DNA of 5,733 bases from an uncultured Pirellula sp. (GTDB lineage: Bacteria; Planctomycetota; Planctomycetia; Pirellulales; Pirellulaceae): positions 1-5,733 of the forward strand of contig CAITIF010000269.1 in the NCBI GenBank assembly GCA_903892365.1. The letters are read 5' to 3'. The notes under the pieces are model-generated. The model had not been told where the DNA came from. It ran no database searches and saw only the letters and a program-made list of their open reading frames with translations. Shown here piece after piece: positions 1-5,733 of the stretch. The number at the start of each line of letters is the position of its first letter. The first letter of the stretch is position 1. A program made the position numbers and the translations under genes.

Positions 1-2568
1 GAAATGCTCGGCAACTTTAGCTTCGGGGACTACTTCAAGAACGAAGCAATCGCCTGGGCTTGGGAATTTCTAACCGACAAAAAATGGCTGGGGATCGAAC
101 CGGGCCGGCTCACCGTAACCGTTTATAAAGACGACGACGAAGCGTTCAAGATATGGAACGAAAAGATTGGTTTGGCTAGCAATCGCATCAGTCGTCTCGA
201 AGAGGACGAAAATTTCTGGCCAGCTTCGGCTCCAAGCCAAGGGCCTGACGGAGTGTGTGGTCCTTGCAGCGAAATTTACTACACCTTGGATTCCGGCAAG
301 ACGGTCGAAATCTGGAACTTGGTGTTCACGCAATTCAATCGAGTCGGCGAACCGCCAGACAATCTTCGCCCCTTGCCAAGCAAAAACATCGATACAGGGA
401 TGGGGATGGAGCGAACAGCAAGCGTTCTTCAAAACGTCACCACCAACTATCACATCGATATCTTGATGCCTATTGTGAAGGCAGCGGCCGAAGTGTGCGG
501 CTTGAATTACGAAGCCGAAACTGACAATGGACGCCGCTTGCGCCGCATCACGGACCACGTTCGAGCTTGCACGTTTGCAATCCATGAAAATGTTTATCCA
601 GGTCCCAAGAAGGCTCGCTATGTCATCAAGCGGCTGCTGCGACGAGCTGTTTTGGATGGCCATCAAATGGGGCTGCGCGAACCGTTCTTGCATCAATTGG
701 TTCCGACGGTCGCCCAAATGATGAAAGCGGTTTACCCCGAACTTTCACAAACGACCGACCGAGTCGCTCAGGTGATGAAACGGGAAGAGTCCGATTTCTT
801 CGCAACCATCGACTCCGGCTTAGATCGTATCGCAAAAGTCTTCAATGACATGCATTCCTCGGGCAGGATCATGGTGGATGGTCGCGAGGCAGCAAGCCTG
901 TACCAAACCTACGGCGTTCCCCCCGAGACCTTCCAGCAAATTGCAGCCGAAAAGAACTACAGCTTCGACTGGGAAGGATATCGCGCTGCGATGGGCGAAC
1001 ACGGCGAAGTTAGCGGCGGCGGTGGAAAAGAACTGTTTGAAACAGGCCCCATCGAAACGCTCAAAGAAGCGTTGCAGCACTGCGAATTTTTAGGCTACGA
1101 GAAGACGCAGGCCGAAGCTCAAGTCAAAGGAATCATCGTCGGAAAGCCAAAAGAGGACCGACTGGTCAGCTCGATCCATCCCGCGAATGCTTCGGACATG
1201 GTTCGCATTGTTCTGGATTGCTCCCCTTTTTACGGGGAAAGCGGTGGGCAAGTCGGGGACTCGGGCACCATCTCTACCTCCAAAGGCTCCTTCGAAGTTA
1301 CCGACACACAGCGCAGCGGTGATTTGATCATTCATTACGGCAAGCTTGCTTCCGGTGAAATCAAAGAAGGGGATGCGGTCGAAGCGAATGTCAATGCAGA
1401 TCGAAGGAATGCCATCCGCCGTGCTCACTCGGCTACGCACATCCTGCATCACGCTCTGCAAAGCGTGGTCGGCGGGCATGCTCAACAACAAGGTAGCAAG
1501 GTAGATGCAGACTGGTTGCGATTCGACTTCAGCAATCAGGAACCCCTGACCGAGGATCAATTGAAGTCGGTTGAATCGATTTCGAATCAACGGATCCAAG
1601 AAGCCGCTGCGATCGATTGGAAACTAGTCCCACTAGCAACCGCTCGCGAAGCGGGCGCGATGATGCTCTTCGGAGAGAAGTACCCGGACCCTGTACGCAT
1701 GGTCAGCATGGGGGCTTTCTCCAAGGAACTCTGCGGAGGTATCCATTTGAATCGCACCGACGAGGTGGGGACACTGGAAATTCTGTCCGAAGAAAGCGTC
1801 TCGTCCGGGACGCGTCGTATCACAGCCCTTACCGGCCAACGAGCGATCGAACAACGTCAACGCGTGGAAGCCCTTGCCATGCAAGCATCAGGAATCCTCG
1901 GCTGCACGATTGCTTCCCTGGGCGACAAGACGATGGAACTGCTCACGGCCACGCGCAAACTGAAGAAGCTGGTCGGGGGAAGCGGCAACGAAGCACCACC
2001 TGCCTTGATTACCAAGGGGAATTCCGTCGCGAAGTCAGAATCGTACGAAGTGACGCGAATCGCCTTCAAGATGGCCGCACGAGCCCTGAACATTGCCTTC
2101 GAAGAAGTTCCTGGTCGCATCGAGGGCTTGATGTTGGAGCAATCTCAGTTGCACGAACAACTCCGACAAATGACTTCAACGGGTAGCATTTCCATCGATG
2201 ATTTGATGGGGATGGCTGTCTCAGTTTCAGGCACTCTTTTGATTGTTGCCGAAACACCCAATGCCAATTCCGGCATGATGCGGCAATGGATCGATCAGCT
2301 TCGCAAGAAGTCCGGCGAACCCATCGCGATCTTACTGGCGAATTCGGCCGACGAGAAAGTAACCCTCATCGCGGGGATCAGCCAGTCGTTAGTCGAGAAA
2401 GGCTTCAGCGCAGGCAAGTGGATTACCCCCGTGGCTGAAACGGTCGGCGGCGGCGGTGGCGGAAAGCCGGATCTCGCTCAAGCCGGCGGCAAACTTCCTG
2501 CCAAGCTCCAGGAAGCTTTGCAGGTCGCAAAAGAAACATGGCACTCGATGCTAAGCACCAAAACATAA
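1..2568 (+). CDS. alaS: Alanyl-tRNA synthetase, 5'-truncated by the window edge
   Basis: Cytoplasmic class II synthetase that charges tRNA-Ala with alanine and hydrolyses mischarged Ser/Gly-tRNA-Ala. The frame is open at base 1; the first visible residues match E. coli AlaRS from about residue 92, so roughly 90 N-terminal residues, including motif 1, lie outside the window. Numbering from the Met at base 4: catalytic-domain start MLGNFSFGDYF (1-11); a CGPC segment (85-88); motif 3 DTGMGMER (130-137); the tRNA-recognition helical region; then the editing domain with zinc-type ligands HSATH (H475, H479) and CGGIH (C577, H581). A C-terminal DHHA1-type domain ends in a six-Gly run (815-820) followed by KPDLAQAGG. 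All editing ligands are present, so the enzyme should be functional. Oddities: a longer loop before CGPC, a Gly-rich stretch near 337-341, and Ile in place of the usual Thr in CGGTH. The protein would be about 945 residues, longer than the 876 of E. coli. The family call is certain. Confidence 0.97.
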   Translation, partial: EMLGNFSFGDYFKNEAIAWAWEFLTDKKWLGIEPGRLTVTVYKDDDEAFKIWNEKIGLASNRISRLEEDENFWPASAPSQGPDGVCGPCSEIYYTLDSGKTVEIWNLVFTQFNRVGEPPDNLRPLPSKNIDTGMGMERTASVLQNVTTNYHIDILMPIVKAAAEVCGLNYEAETDNGRRLRRITDHVRACTFAIHENVYPGPKKARYVIKRLLRRAVLDGHQMGLREPFLHQLVPTVAQMMKAVYPELSQTTDRVAQVMKREESDFFATIDSGLDRIAKVFNDMHSSGRIMVDGREAASLYQTYGVPPETFQQIAAEKNYSFDWEGYRAAMGEHGEVSGGGGKELFETGPIETLKEALQHCEFLGYEKTQAEAQVKGIIVGKPKEDRLVSSIHPANASDMVRIVLDCSPFYGESGGQVGDSGTISTSKGSFEVTDTQRSGDLIIHYGKLASGEIKEGDAVEANVNADRRNAIRRAHSATHILHHALQSVVGGHAQQQGSKVDADWLRFDFSNQEPLTEDQLKSVESISNQRIQEAAAIDWKLVPLATAREAGAMMLFGEKYPDPVRMVSMGAFSKELCGGIHLNRTDEVGTLEILSEESVSSGTRRITALTGQRAIEQRQRVEALAMQASGILGCTIASLGDKTMELLTATRKLKKLVGGSGNEAPPALITKGNSVAKSESYEVTRIAFKMAARALNIAFEEVPGRIEGLMLEQSQLHEQLRQMTSTGSISIDDLMGMAVSVSGTLLIVAETPNANSGMMRQWIDQLRKKSGEPIAILLANSADEKVTLIAGISQSLVEKGFSAGKWITPVAETVGGGGGGKPDLAQAGGKLPAKLQEALQVAKETWHSMLSTKT

Positions 2569-2584
2569 GTTTGTTTGCGTTACG

Positions 2585-2646
2585 CACGTGGCAGCGTCTC
2601 TCCGAGACGCTGATTTTCGCGAGTCTCGGAGAGACTCGCCTACGTG
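2585..2646. repeat. Double-hairpin inverted element (REP/BIME-like), downstream of alaS
   Basis: Two perfect 9-bp hairpins lie head to head: arms 2592-2600/2604-2612 with loop TCC, and arms 2619-2627/2631-2639 with loop GGA, separated by ATTTTC. The right half (2619-2646), reverse-complemented, aligns without gaps to the left half (2585-2612). They differ at three stem pairs, and each difference is matched by a compensating change in the partner arm (C-G/G-C, A-T/C-G, C-G/A-T). The outer flanks CACGTGG and CTACGTG also pair over 7 positions with one G-U, so the whole can fold as a three-way junction. This resembles bacterial REP/BIME elements; I recall similar sequence between planctomycete genes but cannot search. 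The element starts 16 bases after the alaS stop. The first hairpin, followed by ATTTTC, could also weakly terminate alaS transcription, but there is no real T-tract. Confidence 0.75.
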
Positions 2647-2755
2647 GATAAGCTCAATGATCCGTGCGAACGTGTTTAGCTTGAATAGGACAACCTTTGC
2701 TGAATGGTAGATCGCCCTTTTCGGCCCGTTATTTGCCTTGCATCAGCTACACTGT

Positions 2756-2784
2756 TTGACAGCGGCTGGTTCTGCTATTTTAAT
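2756..2784 (+). promoter_or_regulatory. Sigma-70-type promoter for the DUF1080 gene
   Basis: A perfect -35 hexamer TTGACA (2756-2761) is followed by a 17-base spacer and TTTAAT (2779-2784), which matches five of six -10 consensus bases. Transcription would start near 2791, giving a leader of about 65 bases before the gene at 2856. The position, in the gap between alaS and the next same-strand gene, fits an independent transcription unit. No extended -10 TG is present. Confidence 0.7.
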
Positions 2785-2849
2785 CAGAGCCTGCTAGCTA
2801 GAAGTTTCGAGGGGAGTTTCATTAGGAACTTCCTCACATCCCACCCTAT

Positions 2850-2867
2850 GGAGACATGTCTCGCATG
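2850..2867 (+). promoter_or_regulatory. Start region: GGAG Shine-Dalgarno and 12-bp palindrome over the start codon
   Basis: GGAG at 2850-2853 is the only good ribosome-binding sequence here. It lies 2 bases from the ATG at 2856, which is too close for usual spacing, and 11 bases from the in-frame ATG at 2865, which is somewhat long but workable. The real start may therefore be 2865, shortening the protein by three residues (Met-Ser-Arg). Both choices leave a good signal peptide. GAGACATGTCTC (2851-2862) is a perfect palindrome that covers part of the Shine-Dalgarno and the first ATG. It could be an operator or simply chance. Confidence 0.45.
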
Positions 2868-3860
2868 AGAATTGCATTTTTTGTTTGCGCCGTCGCACTG
2901 ATGGCAGCTGTGTCGTCCAAATCAGCGTTTGCCATTAAAGAGTTCGGCGAACAATTTGGTCGAATCTACGTCGAAGGTAGCAAAGACGAAGCGTTCAAGG
3001 CACTGGTTGGCGAAGCCAAGTGCAACGTTTGTCACATCGACAAAGAAAACAAAAAGAAGCACAATCCCTACGGCGATGCGCTTCATGATCTGGGATTGGA
3101 CAAGAAAAAGTATCAGCCTATGCTGAAGTCCGACGCGGAAAAGGCCAAGAAGGAAATCGAAGAGATTTTCAAGAAGGCTGAAGAAAAGAAAAAGGAAGGC
3201 GAGTCCAAGACCTTCGGCGAAAAGATCCAAGCTGGCGAGCTTCCTGGTGGTGACAAGTTGGGCAAGCAACCAACTTCTGCAAAGTTGATCTCCTTCAACA
3301 ACGCATCGGAATTTGTCGAACTATTTGACGGCAAGAGCATGACCGGTTGGAAGGTGAACGAAAACGCCGCCAGCTGGAAAGTGGAAGATGGCTGCTTGGT
3401 TTGCCAAGGCGAACGAAGTCACATTTTTTACGTTGGCGACAGCAAGCCTTTCAAGAACTTTCACTTCAAGGCTGACGTGAAGACAATGCCCAACAGCAAC
3501 GCGGGCATCTATTTTCACACCAAGTTTCAAGAATCGGGTTGGCCCAAGTATGGCTTTGAATGCCAAGTGAACTTGACCGCTTCCGATCCCATCAAGACCA
3601 GCAGCATTTACCAAGTGAAGAACGTTGCTGAACCCGCTGCCAAGGATAACGAATGGTACACCCAAGAGATTATCGTGCAGGGAAAGCAAATCACTCTGAA
3701 GGTCAACGGAAAAACCTTGGTAGATTACACTGAACCAGAAGGCCAAAAGGCAGGTAATGATTTTACCCGCGTTCTTGATCAAGGAACCTTTGCCCTGCAA
3801 GCTCACGATCCAGGCAGCCGAGTTTACTTCAAGAACTTGATGGTCAAACGACTCGATTAA
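2856..3860 (+). CDS. Secreted DUF1080 (3-keto-disaccharide hydrolase-like) protein with N-terminal CxxCH motif
   Basis: Exported 334-residue protein. A signal peptide is clear: basic MSRMR, hydrophobic core 6-19, and likely cleavage after AFA (24-26). No lipobox is seen. Residues 30-90 contain CNVCH (56-60), a class c haem attachment signature, followed by a Lys-rich stretch and HNPYG (69-73). H69, H77 and M89 are possible distal ligands. Residues 91-118 are a charged, probably helical Lys/Glu linker. The DUF1080 domain (PF06439, concanavalin-like beta sandwich) spans about 153-334, with hallmarks LFDGKSMTGW (156-165), SWKVEDG (173-179), NSNAGIYF (213-220) and YGFECQ (232-237). Some family members hydrolyse 3-keto-glycosides; many planctomycete paralogues are uncharacterised. 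The gene sits between its own promoter and a strong terminator, so it is probably monocistronic. The domain call is firm. Covalent haem and the exact substrate are inference, since the CxxCH segment is short for a full cytochrome c. Confidence 0.92.
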   Translation: MSRMRIAFFVCAVALMAAVSSKSAFAIKEFGEQFGRIYVEGSKDEAFKALVGEAKCNVCHIDKENKKKHNPYGDALHDLGLDKKKYQPMLKSDAEKAKKEIEEIFKKAEEKKKEGESKTFGEKIQAGELPGGDKLGKQPTSAKLISFNNASEFVELFDGKSMTGWKVNENAASWKVEDGCLVCQGERSHIFYVGDSKPFKNFHFKADVKTMPNSNAGIYFHTKFQESGWPKYGFECQVNLTASDPIKTSSIYQVKNVAEPAAKDNEWYTQEIIVQGKQITLKVNGKTLVDYTEPEGQKAGNDFTRVLDQGTFALQAHDPGSRVYFKNLMVKRLD

Positions 3861-3903
3861 GAACGACTAATCAATTTGCAACTTCAATACGTTCGTAACA
3901 TGT

Positions 3904-3933
3904 TGTGCTCTCTTCGGAGAGCACACTTTTTTT
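3904..3933 (+). terminator. Rho-independent terminator of the DUF1080 gene
   Basis: A 9-bp perfect stem (TGTGCTCTC 3904-3912 with GAGAGCACA 3917-3925) is closed by a stable TTCG tetraloop and followed by C and seven T residues (3927-3933). It lies 43 bases after the stop codon of the DUF1080 gene. Stem, loop and T-tract all match the classic intrinsic terminator, separating this gene from the one at 3987. Confidence 0.9.
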
Positions 3934-3943
3934 GCGCTAGCAG

Positions 3944-3966
3944 AAAGCGGACTGCGTCCGCATTTT
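3944..3966 (+). other. Second hairpin in the short gap before the 3987 gene
   Basis: GCGGAC (3947-3952) pairs perfectly with GTCCGC (3956-3961) around a TGC loop. With A3962 bulged, AAA (3944-3946) can pair with TTT (3963-3965). It ends about 20 bases before the ATG at 3987. It could be a back-up terminator (only four T follow), a leader structure affecting translation of the next gene, or part of a dispersed palindromic repeat. The sequence alone does not decide. Confidence 0.5.
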
Positions 3967-3986
3967 CCAAGCACCCCTTCCACTTC

Positions 3987-5733
3987 ATGGCTGGTGGGCT
4001 TCGATGCATTTTCTTGCTGTTAGGGCTTCTTCTGCCCTCACTTGCCGAAATCGCTTTTTCGCAAGGGGTTGATTCCACTGTCGCAAGTCCAACCGCGACC
4101 AGCAACGCCAAGCAAGCGGATGTCTCTTTTCTTGCGAACATGGGTCTAGGGGGCGTTTGGAAGGTTGGTTACCCAACTCAAACGACTATCGACATTACTT
4201 CCAGCGATGCAATAAGCGGCACCATTCAGATTCAGACCTGCGATGGGGATGGTGTGAATGTCGTCTACTCAGACCCCTCCTGGGCTTTTGAGTTGCAGCC
4301 TGCAACGCCTTATCGGCTTCGTGTATACGTAAAGCATGGTCGCAATAATCGACCGATCGTCGTTCGCGTGCTGGGCAATACGGGTGAACTCGTTTTGGAA
4401 CGAGCATTGACTGACCAGGAACGAGGACAAGTATTGCCAGCCACCCAACCCTGGGTCGTCGGTATTGGTACCGATAAGCTTCAGTTGGACCAAGGATCCA
4501 TGAAATCGGCGCGTGGTGCGTTGCCCGAATTTTCCCTGGCGATACTGACTCAAGCCGATTATTTACCAACTCAATGGCATGGTTATGAGGGGGTCGATCT
4601 TGTCGTGATGTCGTCCTCTAACAAGACGTTGAACGAATCGATCCAGGGGGATCAAGCACTGGCGCTTCGGACCTGGCTTTCCCGGGGTGGACGACTGGTT
4701 CTGAGCTTGGGCAGCCAATCTGCGAGTTGGATGGATAAGCCGGACTTGGCATCGATCTTGCCCGGTTCGTTCGATGGAGTCGCAGAACGATGTGATTCTG
4801 CTCCCTTGGAGTCTTTTCTTGGGTCCCAAAGTCCTCTCGACAAATTGATTTGTGCGGTCTGCACTTTGCGGACTGGTACGGTGGATGTTGTGACTCAAAC
4901 TCCGGATCGAAGCAAGCTTCCGCTAGTAGCGAAGTGGGCCTGCGGTGCAGGCAAGGTTTCGTTTATCGGGACCGAAATCGACAGTCCTGAGATTTTGCCT
5001 TGGGAAAGTCGACCTGCCCTTTTGAAGTCACTGTTGGCGGATCAGTGGGAAAAGAAAACACTGCAGCGAGAAAAGCTTAGCTACCAAGGCTATGACGATT
5101 TGTCTGGCCAATTAAACGCAACCTTAGATCGCTTCCCATTATTAACTCTGGGAAATTTGACCACCATCTCGATCCTGGCTGGCGTTCTCTGTTTGTTGAT
5201 CGGCCCACTTGATTTCTTTTTGGTTTCCAAGACTTGGAAGCGTCCGCGAGGAACTTGGATCACTTTGATTTTGTGTTCTGCAGGAAGTTGTATGATTGCC
5301 ATAGGAATGTATCGGTCATGGAAACCGGCAGAACCGAGCATGAATTCCTTAGAGATGATCGATATCGACTACCAATCTCAAACGGTAATGGGACGCGGAT
5401 ATAGTCATTTTTACGGAGGAGTTCGCGGTACCTTTGACTTTACCGCTAGTCGCCGAAAAAAGTTGAACGATCCAGACAAGGCAGTTTCAAGCCGAACGAT
5501 ATCCTTAGACTGGCTTGGCCAACCCGGGAAGGGTCTTGGCGGCTTTGAATCCACCGTTGCCACCGATCGTGGAATGCCCACGTACCAAATCCGCGGCGCG
5601 ACCGAAGATCGGGCAGATCGCGATCAGAATTCCGAAATCAAAAACGGTTTGTTTGGCATTGGAATTCCAACGGCCGGAACAAAGTCATTGAGTGTGTCAT
5701 GGAGCGAGACAATTTCGATTCCTGAAACGGCGC
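3987..5733 (+). CDS. Exported membrane-anchored protein with glutamine-amidotransferase-like segment, 3'-truncated
   Basis: Open for 582 codons to the window edge with no stop. I recognise no named gene. Residues 1-25 form a signal peptide (hydrophobic run IFLLLGLLLPSLA, 8-20). Residues 46-145 are beta-rich, starting with a 'GLGGVWKVGYPT' stretch. Residues 195-242 (GVDLVVMSS, then ALRTWLSRGGRLVLSLGS) plus 314-332 (VAKWACGAGKVSFIGTEID) look like the class I glutamine-amidotransferase-like Rossmann fold, with no obvious catalytic Cys-His-Glu triad. Two transmembrane helices (about 392-413, including IGPLDFFLV, and 423-442) flank a basic loop KTWKRPRG, so residues before and after should be periplasmic and the loop cytoplasmic. 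Start choice: ATG 3987 gives the signal peptide directly but has no Shine-Dalgarno. An in-frame ATG at 3900 overlaps the upstream terminator and would put a basic 29-residue extension in front, so I reject it. Similar large proteins occur in planctomycetes, from memory. Function is unknown; a binding or scaffold role in the envelope is a guess. Confidence 0.85.
   Translation, partial: MAGGLRCIFLLLGLLLPSLAEIAFSQGVDSTVASPTATSNAKQADVSFLANMGLGGVWKVGYPTQTTIDITSSDAISGTIQIQTCDGDGVNVVYSDPSWAFELQPATPYRLRVYVKHGRNNRPIVVRVLGNTGELVLERALTDQERGQVLPATQPWVVGIGTDKLQLDQGSMKSARGALPEFSLAILTQADYLPTQWHGYEGVDLVVMSSSNKTLNESIQGDQALALRTWLSRGGRLVLSLGSQSASWMDKPDLASILPGSFDGVAERCDSAPLESFLGSQSPLDKLICAVCTLRTGTVDVVTQTPDRSKLPLVAKWACGAGKVSFIGTEIDSPEILPWESRPALLKSLLADQWEKKTLQREKLSYQGYDDLSGQLNATLDRFPLLTLGNLTTISILAGVLCLLIGPLDFFLVSKTWKRPRGTWITLILCSAGSCMIAIGMYRSWKPAEPSMNSLEMIDIDYQSQTVMGRGYSHFYGGVRGTFDFTASRRKKLNDPDKAVSSRTISLDWLGQPGKGLGGFESTVATDRGMPTYQIRGATEDRADRDQNSEIKNGLFGIGIPTAGTKSLSVSWSETISIPETA

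Noticed and set aside
70..717. 215-codon open frame on the minus strand inside alaS
   Set aside because: It lies wholly antisense to a certain, highly conserved gene, and its translation shows no recognisable domain. Long antisense frames are common opposite codon-biased genes.
1090..1599. 169-codon minus-strand frame within alaS
   Set aside because: Antisense to the editing domain of AlaRS, with no motif of its own.
2571..2651. Possible small protein (TTG start to TAA) running across the double-hairpin element
   Set aside because: The residues are dictated by the inverted repeat itself, there is no ribosome-binding site, and the structure explains the sequence better than coding does.
2647..2755. 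Possible small RNA or gene between the repeat and the promoter
   Set aside because: No open frame with a ribosome site, no strong hairpin and no promoter-terminator pair is visible here.
3321..3806. 161-codon minus-strand frame opposite the DUF1080 domain
   Set aside because: The sense frame carries clear DUF1080 hallmarks; the antisense product has no recognisable family features.
3900..3986. Upstream in-frame ATG at 3900 as the start of the third gene
   Set aside because: The start codon abuts the terminator stem and the extension is encoded by terminator and hairpin sequence. It would bury the signal peptide behind 29 mostly basic residues.
4195..4569. 124-codon minus-strand frame, and others down to 5341, opposite the third gene
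   Set aside because: The + strand frame is open for over 1.7 kb from a signal peptide start and has coherent domains and membrane helices; the minus-strand pieces are short, mutually overlapping and Arg/Pro-rich shadows.

Overview
The window looks like chromosomal DNA of a planctomycete, most likely a Pirellulales member related to Rhodopirellula or Blastopirellula. The assignment rests on recognition from memory, not on a search. It uses four cues: base composition near half G+C; a secreted protein pairing a CxxCH haem-type motif with a DUF1080 domain; a large membrane-anchored protein with a 'GPLD(Y/F)F' segment of a kind I associate with planctomycetes; and a paired-hairpin intergenic repeat. 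All three genes lie on the + strand, and the first and last are cut by the window edges.

Layout. Positions 1-2568 hold the C-terminal nine-tenths of alanyl-tRNA synthetase (alaS). The 287-base gap after it holds a compact 62-bp element of two inverted, covarying hairpins (2585-2646), then about 110 bases in which I see nothing, then a near-consensus sigma-70-type promoter (2756-2784) and a roughly 65-base leader. Positions 2856-3860 encode an exported 334-residue protein: signal peptide, short CxxCH segment, Lys/Glu-rich linker, and DUF1080 (3-keto-disaccharide hydrolase-like) domain. It ends in a textbook intrinsic terminator (3904-3933), followed by a second small hairpin (3944-3966). From 3987 to the right edge runs a third reading frame of at least 582 codons. 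It encodes an exported, membrane-anchored protein with a beta-rich N-terminal region, a glutamine-amidotransferase-like Rossmann segment and two transmembrane helices.

How the genes relate. They do not look like one pathway. alaS is a housekeeping gene. The DUF1080 gene has its own promoter and terminator and reads as a monocistronic unit. The third gene is probably the start of another unit running out of the window. The last two products both act outside the cytoplasm.

I find no CRISPR array, no insertion sequence, no tRNA or rRNA gene and no defence island. The items most worth a second look are the haem-motif/DUF1080 fusion, the covarying double-hairpin repeat, the uncharacterised third protein, and the non-standard catalytic-domain loop of AlaRS.
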